Below the pieces are notes generated by a model. That model did not search any database, had not been told where the DNA came from, and saw only the letters and a program-made list of their open reading frames with translations. DNA of 64,000 bases from an uncultured Pirellulaceae bacterium. Lineage in GTDB: Bacteria > Planctomycetota > Planctomycetia > Pirellulales > Pirellulaceae. This document shows, piece after piece, positions 1 through 8,959 of the stretch (position 1 is its first letter; each line of letters begins with the position of its first letter). The translations under genes and the position numbers were made by a program. The stretch covers positions 1-64,000 of the forward strand of contig CALDYR010000014.1 of assembly GCA_937944405.1 (NCBI GenBank), read 5' to 3'.

Positions 1-7
1 GAAGACA

Positions 8-424
8 ATGGCGCTGATGCCAAAACGGGTCAAGCATCGAAAGGTCCAAAGAGGTCATATAAAAGGTAATGCGACTCGCGGCAACAGAGTTGTCTTTGGA
101 GATTTCGGATTACAGGCCTTGGAGCCAGGTTGGCTTAAGACGCAGACAATTGAAGCGGGCCGTATTGCTGCTCAACAGTACATTCGCGGCACAGGTAAAC
201 TTTATATTCGCGTTTTCCCGCACCGAAGTGTTACTTCGACTCCTCTGGAAACACGGATGGGAAAAGGTAAGGGTGAGCCAGAATTCTGGGTTGCTACAAT
301 TCGACCTGGCACAATTCTTTACGAGTTGTCTGGTGTAAACGAACAACAGGCGAAGGTCTGTTTCGCACGTTTGGCGCACAAGATGCCTTTCAAGGTGCGT
401 ATGGTTAGGCGCAAAACAATGTAG
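8..424 (+). CDS. rplP: 50S ribosomal protein L16
   Basis: Large-subunit protein L16, which binds 23S rRNA near the peptidyl-transferase centre and the A-site tRNA. The 138-residue product opens MALMPKRVKHRKVQRG and carries the family's GNRVVFGDFGLQALEPGW stretch. Length matches the family (about 137). The start lies only 7 bp into the window, so an earlier start cannot be excluded, but M-x-L-M-PKR is a usual L16 opening. It is the first visible gene of a plus-strand ribosomal cluster in standard S10-spc order. Confidence 0.97.
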   Translation: MALMPKRVKHRKVQRGHIKGNATRGNRVVFGDFGLQALEPGWLKTQTIEAGRIAAQQYIRGTGKLYIRVFPHRSVTSTPLETRMGKGKGEPEFWVATIRPGTILYELSGVNEQQAKVCFARLAHKMPFKVRMVRRKTM

Positions 425-609
425 TTGCGTCGCATGTGGCGCCGCTGCTGACTCAGTGTCGTTGCAATGTAAACTGTTTGCATGCTTGGTTTATGGGTGC
501 ATTGGACTCCGTTTGGACTTAATGTGCGAGCCAACCGTGCCGATGGCCGCGGCGCGACGCCTAGGTAAACAAGTAGATTTTAAGCGAAATTTGATTGGGA
601 CATTTAACT

Positions 610-816
610 ATGGCGTCGATGCACGAACTACGCGACATGAGCGATGAGCAGTTGGCAGCTACTTTGAAAGAAGCTTGCAAAACCTTGTTTACAATGCGGG
701 TTAAGTCGCAAACCGATCGTTTGGAAGTTCCGTCGGAGCTAAATCGCAATCGTAAGTTGATCGCGCGTATTAAGACTTTGCAGACAGAACGAGTGAAAAT
801 TACGGCAGCGGGCTAA
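610..816 (+). CDS. rpmC: 50S ribosomal protein L29
   Basis: L29, a small two-helix protein near the exit tunnel of the large subunit. The 68-residue product starts MASMHELRDMSDEQLAATL and contains the typical helical Arg/Lys-rich middle ending in KLIARIKTLQTER. I chose the ATG at 610 over one five codons upstream because MxxxELRxMSxEQL is the family opening. It sits between rplP and rpsQ, as expected, with a long 185-bp gap upstream. Confidence 0.95.
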   Translation: MASMHELRDMSDEQLAATLKEACKTLFTMRVKSQTDRLEVPSELNRNRKLIARIKTLQTERVKITAAG

Positions 817-928
817 GGTCTTGCTGTAAACACACTCCGTTCAAAGCAGTCGCTCGAGCTTGAGTTCCATTGCGTCGGGTGCGGTACAGTGAAAGCCATT
901 GAACACCTACAATCCAGAGATAAGAGAT

Positions 929-1318
929 ATGCCAAAACGAATGTTAACTGGTCGCGTGAAGAGCGACAAAATGTCAAAGACTCGCGTTGTTGAGATAGCG
1001 CGACTGGTCAAGCACCCTAAGTATAAAAAGTTTTATCGTGATCGGACGACTTGTTATGTTCACGATGAAGGTAACGAATCGGGTGAGGGTGATACGGTTC
1101 AGATTATTGAGTCGGCCCCTGTATCGAAGAAGAAGCGTTGGACTCTGGTGAAGGTCGTCGAAAAGAGCAGCGAGGTTGATGTTGCGGCAATGCGTGCATC
1201 TCGTCGTTTGGAAGACGCCCGTAAGGCAGACATTGCTGATGCGGCTGCCAAGACGGCAAAGGTAGAAACTGCCGGCGCGGCGGGCGGTTCTGTTGCCGAT
1301 ATTTCCGCTGCAGAGTAG
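929..1318 (+). CDS. rpsQ: 30S ribosomal protein S17, with C-terminal extension
   Basis: S17, a primary 16S rRNA-binding OB-fold protein. Residues 1-80 carry the conserved MLTGRVKSDKMSKTRVV and HPKYKKFYRDRT-type segments. The product is 129 residues against about 85 in most bacteria. The excess is a C-terminal tail of about 45 residues, rich in Ala, Asp and Lys, that looks disordered. The start at 929 (MPKRMLTG) was preferred to one ten codons earlier by family alignment. It lies between rpmC and rplN. Confidence 0.95.
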   Translation: MPKRMLTGRVKSDKMSKTRVVEIARLVKHPKYKKFYRDRTTCYVHDEGNESGEGDTVQIIESAPVSKKKRWTLVKVVEKSSEVDVAAMRASRRLEDARKADIADAAAKTAKVETAGAAGGSVADISAAE

Positions 1319-1426
1319 ACGTTGTAGACACTAGTGATAGATTTTGACACCGACGATTCCCACGTCAAGGCAAGTGCGGTTTGTTCAGCTTGCTTTGGCT
1401 GGTCCATTTTTTAAAGTTTTCCAGAC

Positions 1427-1795
1427 ATGATTCAACAAGAAACAAGACTTGAAGTTGCTGACAACACCGGTGCCCGCGAAGTGATGTGCATCAAGGTTCT
1501 CGGCGGTTCACGTCGACGTACCGCGGGGCTTGGTGATGTGATTGTTTGTTCGGTCAAAAGCGTTATCCCTGGCAGCGACGTGAAAAAGAAGTCAGTTGTC
1601 CAAGCAGTTGTTGTCCGCTGTAAGAAGGAGACGCGGCGCGAGGACGGCAGTTACATCAAGTTTGACACCAACGCAGCGGTTTTGATTGATAAGGATCGCA
1701 ATCCACGTGGGACACGGATCTTTGGTGCGGTTGCTCGCGAGTTGCGTGGTAAGAACTTCATGAAGATTGTTTCTCTCGCCAACGAAGTTATTTAG
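1427..1795 (+). CDS. rplN: 50S ribosomal protein L14
   Basis: L14, a five-stranded beta-barrel protein of the subunit interface. It is 122 residues, the exact family length, opening [19 protein letters not shown] and containing the [13 protein letters not shown]-like segment (here [16 protein letters not shown]) and [15 protein letters not shown]. In most bacteria rplX follows directly; here rplE is next. Confidence 0.98.
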   Translation: MIQQETRLEVADNTGAREVMCIKVLGGSRRRTAGLGDVIVCSVKSVIPGSDVKKKSVVQAVVVRCKKETRREDGSYIKFDTNAAVLIDKDRNPRGTRIFGAVARELRGKNFMKIVSLANEVI

Positions 1796-1907
1796 TCGAT
1801 TGCAATCACCACATTCGGGGTTTCAAAGAACTAGTTGTGGAACCGTAAAATCATTAGACACCGCTGTACTTAACCAGCCTACATTATATGAGGAGTTAGC
1901 AACCAAG

Positions 1908-2468
1908 ATGGCTGCTCGATTAAAAGAAAAATTTGACAAGGAAATTCGTCCTTCATTGGGTGAAAAGTTCGGTCGTAAGAATGTGAACTCACTCCCGAGG
2001 CTCGAAAAGATCGTGCTTAACATGGGTGTTGGTTCAGCGACGCAAGACAAGAAGGATTTAGCGGATGCGAGTGAGGCGATGGGTTTGATCGCGGGACAAA
2101 AGCCGGTGATCACTAAAGCTCGTAAGTCGATCGCTGGATTCCGTCTTCGTGAAGGTCAGGCAATCGGGTGTAAGGTTACCCTTCGTGGTGATCGAATGTA
2201 TGAATTCATGGATCGATTGTTTACACTGGTTTTACCACGTGTTCGTGACTTTCGCGGTGTTAGTTCCAAAGCCTTCGATGGCAAAGGGAATTACAGCCTT
2301 GGACTGAACGAGTACCTAGTGTTTCCAGAGCTTAACCCGGACAAATTCGTTCGGTCGCAGGGTATGAACATCGTGTTCGTTACAACTGCGGAAAGCAACG
2401 AAGAGGGGCGCGAACTGCTGCGTGCGTTTGGCATGCCCTTCAAAGAGAACTCAAAGCAAGGTGTTTAA
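1908..2468 (+). CDS. rplE: 50S ribosomal protein L5
   Basis: L5, the 5S rRNA-binding protein of the central protuberance. The 186-residue product has the family blocks [32 protein letters not shown] and [20 protein letters not shown]. The ATG at 1908 follows an AGGAG ribosome-binding site at about 1891, so the longer open frame upstream (from 1767, overlapping rplN) is not used. The 112 bp between rplN and this start is too short to hold rplX. Confidence 0.97.
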   Translation: MAARLKEKFDKEIRPSLGEKFGRKNVNSLPRLEKIVLNMGVGSATQDKKDLADASEAMGLIAGQKPVITKARKSIAGFRLREGQAIGCKVTLRGDRMYEFMDRLFTLVLPRVRDFRGVSSKAFDGKGNYSLGLNEYLVFPELNPDKFVRSQGMNIVFVTTAESNEEGRELLRAFGMPFKENSKQGV

Positions 2469-2551
2469 GGTTAACGTACTCACTTTTGGGTGCTGAATTC
2501 CTAATCGCCGCGAACCAAGATCAAGAAAAACTTTTTTAACGGGCTACTGCT

Positions 2552-2737
2552 GTGGCAAGAAAATCAAAAATCGCCAAAGCGAATCGACAGCCGAAGTATT
2601 CGGTTCGACGCGAACGACGCTGTAAACTGTGCGGCCGACCTCGTGGCGTCTATCGTAAATTTGGAATCTGTCGTATTTGCTTTCGCAACCTTGCTGACCA
2701 AGGGTTAATCCCTGGTGTTCGCAAGGCAAGTTGGTAA
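2552..2737 (+). CDS. rpsN: 30S ribosomal protein S14, zinc-ribbon type
   Basis: S14 of the short zinc-binding class (61 residues, type Z). It has two CxxC pairs (CKLC and CRIC) separated by [12 protein letters not shown] and the usual C-terminus [11 protein letters not shown]. It starts with GTG. Type-Z S14 carries structural zinc, whereas the longer Cys-less form is typical of E. coli and of zinc-limited cells. It is followed by rpsH after 27 bp. Confidence 0.96.
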   Translation: MARKSKIAKANRQPKYSVRRERRCKLCGRPRGVYRKFGICRICFRNLADQGLIPGVRKASW

Positions 2738-2764
2738 AGGCAAGGTAAGGGGAACTATAACACG

Positions 2765-3160
2765 ATGATGACTGACCCGATTGCCGATATGCTTACTCGC
2801 ATCCGCAACGCTGTAAGTGTAGAACGGCTGAATGTTGATATGCCGATTTCGAAAATGAAATCGGGAGTCGCTGACGTGCTAAAGCGCGAAGGCTTCATTT
2901 GGGACTGGAAGGCTGAGGAAGCCGCTCCGGTAGGCCAGCTACATATTGATCTTAAATATGGACCTAGTGGTGAAAAAGTAATTCGCCACGTAAAACGGGT
3001 TAGCAAACCTGGTTGCCGCGTTTATCGCAGTGCCAAAGATTTGCGACCTGTCCTCAACGGGCTGGGGATTTCAATCCTCAGCACCAGCAAGGGACTAATG
3101 AGTGATCGCGAAGCCAGACAGGCCAAAGTCGGTGGTGAAGTCATTTGCGAGATCTGGTAA
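2765..3160 (+). CDS. rpsH: 30S ribosomal protein S8
   Basis: S8, a 16S rRNA-binding protein and, in E. coli, the autoregulator of the spc operon. The 131-residue product starts MMTDPIADMLTRIRNA and ends with SDREARQAKVGGEVICEIW, both family hallmarks. Tandem ATGs at 2765 and 2768 leave a one-codon uncertainty in the start. A GGGGA-type ribosome-binding site lies a few bases upstream. Confidence 0.97.
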   Translation: MMTDPIADMLTRIRNAVSVERLNVDMPISKMKSGVADVLKREGFIWDWKAEEAAPVGQLHIDLKYGPSGEKVIRHVKRVSKPGCRVYRSAKDLRPVLNGLGISILSTSKGLMSDREARQAKVGGEVICEIW

Positions 3161-3287
3161 CTTTGCCATCCGGTGAAGTATCCTTGGTTATAATTCGCTT
3201 CGAGCTTCCTGTGCTTTCGGTGAATCTAGTACAAACGAATCAAAGCTGTTAGGCCTTCGTTGGCCTTCATTGTGGGAAAGTAAATTA

Positions 3288-3833
3288 ATGTCACGTATTG
3301 GCAATAAACCGGTTTCGATGGTTGATGGCGTTAGGATTGACGTCACTTCCGACACCATCAACGTGGAAGGCCCAAAAGGAAAGCTCCATTTTCCTCTTGA
3401 TCCGGTTATCACCGTCAAAGTTGATGAAGAAGCGAAAGAGATTAACGTTTCTCGTAATACCGACATCCGTCATGCCCGGGCGATGCACGGACTCACGCGG
3501 GCCGTCATCAGCAACATGATTGTTGGCGTTAAGGACGGTTATGAAAAGAAACTTGAGCTTCAGGGCGTCGGTTACGTTTGCCAGCTAAAGGGGAAGACAC
3601 TTTCTCTTAGAGTCGGTCTGGCGAATGAACTGAGCAAGGATATTCCCGAGGGGTTAGAGGTGACATGTCCGGATCAAACCCATATTGACGTAAAGGGGTG
3701 TGACAAGCAGAAGGTTGGTCAGTTTGCGGCCGAAGTGAGAGCCCTTCGGAAGCCAGAACCTTACAAGGGAAAAGGGATTCGGTATCTCGGAGAACAAGTG
3801 AAGATCAAGCCAGGTAAGTCCGCGAAGGCGTAA
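3288..3833 (+). CDS. rplF: 50S ribosomal protein L6
   Basis: L6, at the base of the GTPase-associated region. The 181-residue product opens MSRIGNKPVSMVDGV and carries VEGPKGKL and the C-terminal KPEPYKGKGIRYLGE motif near residue 165. The ATG at 3288 was chosen because MSRIGxxP is the invariant family start. An in-frame ATG six codons upstream is not conserved. The gap to rpsH is 127 bp. Confidence 0.97.
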   Translation: MSRIGNKPVSMVDGVRIDVTSDTINVEGPKGKLHFPLDPVITVKVDEEAKEINVSRNTDIRHARAMHGLTRAVISNMIVGVKDGYEKKLELQGVGYVCQLKGKTLSLRVGLANELSKDIPEGLEVTCPDQTHIDVKGCDKQKVGQFAAEVRALRKPEPYKGKGIRYLGEQVKIKPGKSAKA

Positions 3834-3953
3834 CCAATGCTTCTTCCTAGTTGAAGCGTGGTTGGCATCGTTGATGAGAGAATCAATCTGTCTGTTTGCG
3901 GAATCGATGCACCGATAACAGTTCAGAACTATGACATTTAAGCGAGTGATACG

Positions 3954-4322
3954 GTGAAACAACAGAAAATAGCGAATAAGCAAAAATGGCGTCGCGCCAA
4001 CCGGGTTCGGAAAACGGTCCGTGGCGACGCGGTTCGTCCTCGTTTGAGCGTTCACCGCAGCAATAAGCACATCTACTGCCAAGTCATTGATGATGAAGCG
4101 GGGAAGACTATTGCTTCGGCAAGTACACGTGACAAAGATTTGGCGTCGCAAGTTAAATACGGCGGTAACTGTGAAGCCGCGAAGTTGATCGGGCAAACGA
4201 TCGCCGAACGAGCAACCGCCGCCGGCGTCAAACAGATACAGTTTGATCGCGGCAGTTTCCGTTATCACGGGCGTTTGGCCGAATTGGCTGATGCGGCGCG
4301 CGAAGGCGGTCTTGAGTTTTAA
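3954..4322 (+). CDS. rplR: 50S ribosomal protein L18
   Basis: L18, the 5S rRNA partner of L5. The 122-residue product begins at GTG and has [20 protein letters not shown] and the C-terminal [20 protein letters not shown] that defines the family. It is followed by rpsE in the usual spc order. Confidence 0.97.
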   Translation: MKQQKIANKQKWRRANRVRKTVRGDAVRPRLSVHRSNKHIYCQVIDDEAGKTIASASTRDKDLASQVKYGGNCEAAKLIGQTIAERATAAGVKQIQFDRGSFRYHGRLAELADAAREGGLEF

Positions 4323-4416
4323 TTCAGTTAAAGAGATAAAAGTTATCCCATCCAAAGGTCAACCCGGCTGGTAATTCCGACGGCTCAATCCTTTGGCGAT
4401 TCATTAAGAGGTTATT

Positions 4417-4899
4417 GTGGCACAAGACAATCAACAATCCGGCACGATCGAGCGTACGGTCAAAATCAAGCGTTGTGCAGCGGTTGTCAAAGGAGGACGT
4501 CGTTTCAGTTTCGCAGCGATGGTCGTCTGTGGGGATGGCGAGGGTAAAGTTGGCTGGGGCTACGGCAAAGCCAACGAAGTCCAACCGTCAGTAGAGAAGG
4601 CAACGAAACAGGCAATGCGTTCGATGGTAAAGGTTCCGCTTGTTGATGGTGCGATCCCTCACCGGGTGGATGGCCAATTCGGTGCCGCTAGGGTAGTGTT
4701 GCTGCCAGCCGGTCCCGGTACCGGTATTATCGCTGGGGCCGCCGTGCGAGCGGTTTGCGAGGCAGCGGGCCTGAAAAACATCCTGACAAAAAGTTTTGGC
4801 AGTAATAACCCTGTCACGCTGGTTAAGGCAACGATCGATGGATTGACGCACCTGCGTACGAAAGAAGACATCGAGAACTTACGAGGAGTCGAACTGTGA
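4417..4899 (+). CDS. rpsE: 30S ribosomal protein S5
   Basis: S5, which acts in decoding fidelity and mRNA unwinding. The 160-residue product starts at GTG and contains [27 protein letters not shown] and [20 protein letters not shown]. The last four bases overlap the GTG start of rplO, indicating translational coupling. No rpmD (L30) lies between the two, although it does in many bacteria. Confidence 0.98.
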   Translation: MAQDNQQSGTIERTVKIKRCAAVVKGGRRFSFAAMVVCGDGEGKVGWGYGKANEVQPSVEKATKQAMRSMVKVPLVDGAIPHRVDGQFGAARVVLLPAGPGTGIIAGAAVRAVCEAAGLKNILTKSFGSNNPVTLVKATIDGLTHLRTKEDIENLRGVEL

Positions 4900-5387
4900 A
4901 CATTAACGACGTCCATGAAGGCATTGTAAAATTCAAAAAACGTAAGCGACTTGGTCGTGGTACTGGTTCGGGATTGGGTAAGACCTCCGGGCGCGGTCAC
5001 AAGGGCCAGAGATCGCGTGCTGGACACTCCCAGCATCCTACCTTTCAAGGTGGGGCGATGCCGATGATCCGCAGAGTCGCAAAACGAGGCTTCAATAATA
5101 AATACGGCTTGAAAGTCGGTGAGGTGAACGTTGGCGAACTTGAGACTCGGTTTGAGGCCGGTACAGAGGTGACGCCAGAATTGCTGAAGACCAAGAACTT
5201 GGCGAATTACAACTACGGGGTTCTGAAGGTTTTGGGCACTGGGGAAATCACCAAAGCGTTAACCGTTTCGGCTCACAAGTTCAGCGCATCGGCCAAAGAG
5301 AAGATCGAAAAGGCTGGCGGTAAAATCGTCGTCCTTGAACTGGCCAAACCGGTTGTTAAGAATAAGATGAAAGTTCCAACGAAGTAG
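4896..5387 (+). CDS. rplO: 50S ribosomal protein L15
   Basis: L15, a late-assembly protein of the large subunit. The 163-residue product has the Gly/Arg-rich N-terminus [20 protein letters not shown] followed by [17 protein letters not shown] and the C-terminal beta-alpha domain. It starts at GTG within the 3' end of rpsE (GTGA overlap). An intrinsic terminator follows 25 bp after its stop. Confidence 0.97.
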   Translation: MNINDVHEGIVKFKKRKRLGRGTGSGLGKTSGRGHKGQRSRAGHSQHPTFQGGAMPMIRRVAKRGFNNKYGLKVGEVNVGELETRFEAGTEVTPELLKTKNLANYNYGVLKVLGTGEITKALTVSAHKFSASAKEKIEKAGGKIVVLELAKPVVKNKMKVPTK

Positions 5388-5412
5388 TTTGAAAGCTTTC
5401 TCGGTAACAAGG

Positions 5413-5440
5413 GCGGACTTCATACGAAGTTCGCTTTTTT
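5413..5440 (+). terminator. Intrinsic terminator between rplO and secY
   Basis: A 9-bp stem (5413-5421 with 5426-5434, one G-U pair) closes a 4-nt loop and is followed directly by six T residues (5435-5440). This is the classical plus-strand Rho-independent form. It suggests that the ribosomal transcript ends or is attenuated after rplO, and that secY has its own promoter in the 230 bp that follow. Confidence 0.8.
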
Positions 5441-5672
5441 GCTTAGTGAGTCAGCAATCTCTCGGATCGAAACAACACCTGTGGTGCTTACGGGGTGGGA
5501 CTAGACCGGATTTAAGTTGCGAAAATGCTCGAGAAGCGACCTCGGACTTGCTTGACCGGTATTGCCGAAGACGACAAATCATTGGACAATCCAACCTCAA
5601 TTCAAAACATATTACGCTATTAGATTGCCGCAAAGCTGACACAATGCCTTCGGCGGTTTTAGGAACTAGACG

Positions 5673-7046
5673 ATGCTTGAAAAGTTACGTGTCATCTTCA
5701 CCATCCCGGAACTCCGCCGAAAAATCTTTCTAACGATTTTTCTGTTGGCGATCTATCGTATCGGTTGGCAGATTCCATTGCCGGTCATCGATCAACAACA
5801 AGTCGCAGCGTTTTCGGAGAACATGGATTCGACGCTCTCGAATTTCTTCGCGAAGGTTGCGATCTTCAGCGCCAGTTCATTAACCAGCGCCACAATCTTT
5901 GGGCTCGGCATCATGCCATACATTTCGGCATCGATTATTTTGCAGCTTTTAGGGACCGTTTATCCACCGCTGGAAGAACTGAAAAAAGAGGGGGAAGCGG
6001 GCCGTAAAAAGATCACCGAGTACACGCGTTACCTTACGGTGGTTCTGTGTTTGGTCCAAAGCTCGGGCTACCTCTGGTTTATAATGAGTAACAACGAGGG
6101 TGGGCAAAATATGATTGCCGAACAGTTCGAGAATGCGAATGGGCAACTCACGTTCATGTGGGGGCTGACGTCGATCATGATCATGACCTGCGGCAGCGTG
6201 TTTTTGATGTGGTTGGGGGAACAGATTGACGAATACGGAATTGGAAACGGTATTAGTCTATTGATCATGGCGGGAATTGTTGCCCAGATGCCACCGGCGT
6301 TGAACAACTTCTTGAGCAACGCGTCGCTTTCGCTGCAGGGTACATCCAGTGGAAGTGTTGGTTTGGAGAAGATCATCATGTTGATCGGGATGTTTGTTGC
6401 GGTCGTCTTCGGCGTAGTGTTCATCACGCTGGCTCAACGCCGTATCCCCACACAAAGTGCAAAGCATGTACGCGGACGGAAAATGTACGGAGGCACCCGA
6501 CAATACATGCCTTTGAAAATTAACCAGGCCGGTGTAATGCCGATCATCTTTGCTCAAAGTCTGTTGATGTTGCCGCCATTGGTTTTGACGTACTTGGGAA
6601 AAAGTATGGGGACCGGATTTGTCGCTCGTCAGTTTGAAAACTTGGGGTCTGCGTTCCAAAGTCCAGCGTCGGTGATTTATAACCTTGTCTATATTGCGAT
6701 GATTTACTTCTTTTGTTACTTCTGGACTGCTATCATCTTTAACCCCAAAGAGATCAGTGACAACATGAAGGATTCAGGTACTTTTATTCCTGGGCACCGA
6801 CCGGGACGCCGCACCGAAGAATACATCAATGCGGTGATGGAACGAATTACCTATGTCGGTGCAGGATTCCTTGCTTTGATTGCGATTGTACCGACTTTGA
6901 TCTCGACATTAATGTCCGTCGATTTTATGGTCGCCAGTTTTTACGGCGGTACTGGACTGTTGATCGCAGTGAGTGTTGCTTTTGATCTGGTACAGAAAAT
7001 TGACAGCCATCTGGTAATGAGAAATTACAGCGCATTGCTGGATTGA
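5673..7046 (+). CDS. secY: Protein translocase subunit SecY
   Basis: Channel-forming subunit of the Sec translocon in the inner membrane. The 457-residue product has about ten hydrophobic segments, the IFGLGIMPYISASIILQLLG block near residue 80 and the GIGNGISLLIMAGI segment near residue 190. ISDNMKDSGTFIPGHRPG-type sequence precedes the last helices. Length matches the family. It is separated from rplO by 285 bp containing a terminator. The genes that often follow (adk, map, infA, rpsM) are absent; a decayed gene converges from the opposite strand instead. Confidence 0.97.
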   Translation: MLEKLRVIFTIPELRRKIFLTIFLLAIYRIGWQIPLPVIDQQQVAAFSENMDSTLSNFFAKVAIFSASSLTSATIFGLGIMPYISASIILQLLGTVYPPLEELKKEGEAGRKKITEYTRYLTVVLCLVQSSGYLWFIMSNNEGGQNMIAEQFENANGQLTFMWGLTSIMIMTCGSVFLMWLGEQIDEYGIGNGISLLIMAGIVAQMPPALNNFLSNASLSLQGTSSGSVGLEKIIMLIGMFVAVVFGVVFITLAQRRIPTQSAKHVRGRKMYGGTRQYMPLKINQAGVMPIIFAQSLLMLPPLVLTYLGKSMGTGFVARQFENLGSAFQSPASVIYNLVYIAMIYFFCYFWTAIIFNPKEISDNMKDSGTFIPGHRPGRRTEEYINAVMERITYVGAGFLALIAIVPTLISTLMSVDFMVASFYGGTGLLIAVSVAFDLVQKIDSHLVMRNYSALLD

Positions 7047-7720
7047 TTGTTTGCGTTGTGTGGGGCGTCGGTGTCGAGTTTCGTGTTGTTTTGGCGGGTT
7101 CGATCGAAGATCAATTCCGCCACAATGGGCCGCGCGTCATACGATCTGGAGGCAGTGGTTCTGCGGCTTTCGCCAGACAGAAGCGCTGTCCATATGACAG
7201 CAAACACATTCTGTTGGTGTAGGTAACACACGAGCGTTATCAGCGGACATTTCCGACATAAATAACCGGATTTTTCGCGCAGGGCGTTTCGTTAGGAACG
7301 TTTTGATGGTGCACAGATAAGGCGTTATGCTGTAGCGGGGTAACTGCGTCTTTCTTCGGCTATCAGAGTGATCAAGTCACAGTTGTTCGTGCGATTACCC
7401 GCCAGCATTCGATGTGGACATCGTCGCGTTGTGCTTGGACTGCTGTCCGAGCATGCGGCATTCGATTCTGCCCGTAGTTAACCCCACCGAATATGGGTCG
7501 GCCCTATTTGCGGATGACCAAATCAGCCCCTTCGCCTGACGACCATACCTAGCGTTCTTCATGGGTTGGTTTTAGTTTTTGTTGAGCAGATAGATCCGGC
7601 GCTCCGCGCTCTTACCCAATCAAAATGGATAACCAGGGCACAAAGGCGTCGCCGAAGACAATCAAATTGGCGCGTTGTCGTGCGGCTTGTCCGATCATAT
7701 CTTGGATTTTTGCCAATCCG
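7047..7720 (-). pseudogene. Nitrilase-family (carbon-nitrogen hydrolase) remnant
   Basis: Reading the minus strand in shifting frames gives recognisable nitrilase pieces. At 7719-7600 comes AARQRANLIVFGDAFVP, then after a 1-base shift PGYPF with a stop where the family has Trp. At 7485-7400 comes NRMPHARTAVQAQRDDVHI, matching the block around the catalytic Cys, which is replaced by Tyr. At 7400-7320 comes CDLITLIAEERRSYP. At about 7160-7060 comes RPIVAELIFDRTRQN, like the family C-terminus. About 80 residues between the first and second pieces are deleted. The 5' end is missing where the IS1380-like element begins. The last segment is the least certain. It converges on secY. Confidence 0.6.
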
Positions 7721-7734
7721 CGACCGCGTGATAA

Positions 7735-8481
7735 CTAGCCCGGATATTTCATCGCTTTACTTTTAGCCATCTATAAAAAAACCTTTTGCCTTGTAAAACG
7801 TTGGTTCCGACACACATAAGGCCCACAAAAGCAAGAGGCTTTATCGTGAAAGGGTGTACCAGTAAGTCGATGTCTTTTTCAAGCATAGGTCGCCGCGAAG
7901 ATATACCCGACTTCCTTGGTGGCCGCCTAACCAGCGACTCCGGCATTCTGCTGCTGAGGGAGGTCGACCAGAAGATTGGCTTGCCGACGATATTTATGCG
8001 ATGCGAGGCAACATGAAGAATCGAATCAAGAGCACCTGTTGATGTTGTGCGCTGACCGAGTGAACTGCCATGACTTTCTGGCCAACCAATTTCGGTTGCT
8101 GCTTTCGACTTTCGACTTGCGCTTACGTGCTGATGGACGCTTTGCGGCGGGACTATCGCGCGGGCACCGAACTTGAACGGGCCCAGTGCGGCACGATTCG
8201 GTAAAACTGTTCAAGAGCGCAGCGCGCGTTAAAGTCACAGTGCGCCGAGTGTGGCTGCACTTATCCAGCAGCGATCCTCGCCAAGGGTTATTCCAAACGC
8301 TTTCTTCCCGACTGATGCCGGACACAGGTTGACATTCTGACAACCTGAACTGCAAGTGACTCAGCTTTGGGGTAAGGGAGGCCTTGCGCTCGCGACGCCA
8401 AAAAATTGAAAATTTGGGCTGCGAAAACAGGTCGCGCGGAAATTTTACAGAAACAACAGCCCCCTGAAATATTCGGGCTAG
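7735..8481 (+). mobile_element. Degenerate IS1380-like insertion sequence with both ends
   Basis: A 17-bp terminal inverted repeat with one mismatch bounds the element: 7735-7751 at the left (ctagcccggatatttca) and 8465-8481 at the right as reverse complement. Inside are broken pieces of an IS1380-type transposase. The span is 747 bp against roughly 1.6-1.7 kb for intact members, so over half is deleted. No convincing target duplication is visible. The left end abuts the 5' edge of the nitrilase remnant. Confidence 0.7.
7846..8310 (+). pseudogene. IS1380-family transposase remnant, deleted and frameshifted
   Basis: The N-terminal piece (7846-8010, GTG start possible) contains DFLGGRLTSDSGILLLREVD, the conserved opening of IS1380 transposases. 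The sequence then jumps to C-terminal motifs. These are DRVNCHDFLANQFRLLLST (8050-8110), then in another frame AYVLMDALRRDYRAGTELER (8125-8190), then after a stop VKVTVRRVWLHLSSSDPRQG (8230-8290). The central catalytic part is gone and at least two frameshifts occur, so it cannot make an active transposase. Confidence 0.75.
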
Positions 8482-8900
8482 GAAATCTCAACAGGGAATC
8501 AATTAAAGAGGTTGCCAATGAGCTCAACAGGGACACTGAAATACTGACCTTCCCGGCAGCTTCTTACATGGTGTCCGTTTCTGTGTCACTTCGAAAGTAT
8601 TTTTACCTTTTGTATGCTGAGGGGGGGCCGCCATTTTTCACCAATACCATGCTGACTGATGGAAACGCCAAGCAAGGGTGAAGCAACAATTCCTCAGCCG
8701 ACTGCCACCTGATAGCCGAATCCGGTGTGCGTCGCGGTTGCCAGTGGGCATGCAATTTACCGGCGACCGCCATGAAAAATTACGCCCCGCTTCGCAAGCA
8801 AGATTTTATAGATGCAGGGGGCAAAAGCTGACGCCCAATCCGACGCTATACCGGCAAGCTCCCCAAAGCACCGGGGACAGACAAACACGGTAAAAACCGA
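8482..8900. other. Intergenic stretch without a recognisable gene
   Basis: This 419-bp stretch lies between the right end of the IS1380-like element and the tRNA terminator. Short open frames exist but begin inside the element or lack ribosome-binding sites. A segment near 8740 reads LPVGMQFTG, reminiscent of an amidase C-terminus, but the rest does not align. I see no supported gene. Confidence 0.5.
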
Positions 8901-8957
8901 GGAAAACAAAAAAGGTGCGATTTTCCCCGCATTAAAAAACACGGGGAAAATGCACCT
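8901..8957 (-). terminator. Strong intrinsic terminator of the tRNA gene
   Basis: On the minus strand an arm (8957-8942) pairs with a second arm (8929-8913) to give a 16-17-bp stem with a single extra base. The loop is about 12 nt and A/T-rich. A U-rich tract (TTTTTGTTTT, 8912-8903) follows. This is an unusually long and stable terminator directly downstream of the minus-strand tRNA. Confidence 0.85.
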
Positions 8958-8959
8958 GA

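Noticed and set aside
1767-1907. Upstream extension of rplE that overlaps rplN
   Set aside because: An AGGAG site precedes the ATG at 1908, and family members begin there.
8406-8681. Open frame of 91 codons crossing the right end of the IS1380-like element
   Set aside because: It starts inside the element, crosses its terminal repeat, has no ribosome-binding site and shows no recognisable motif.
8735-8800. Possible amidase (GatA-like) remnant reading LPVGMQFTG
   Set aside because: Only nine residues fit; the sequence on both sides does not align even allowing one frameshift.
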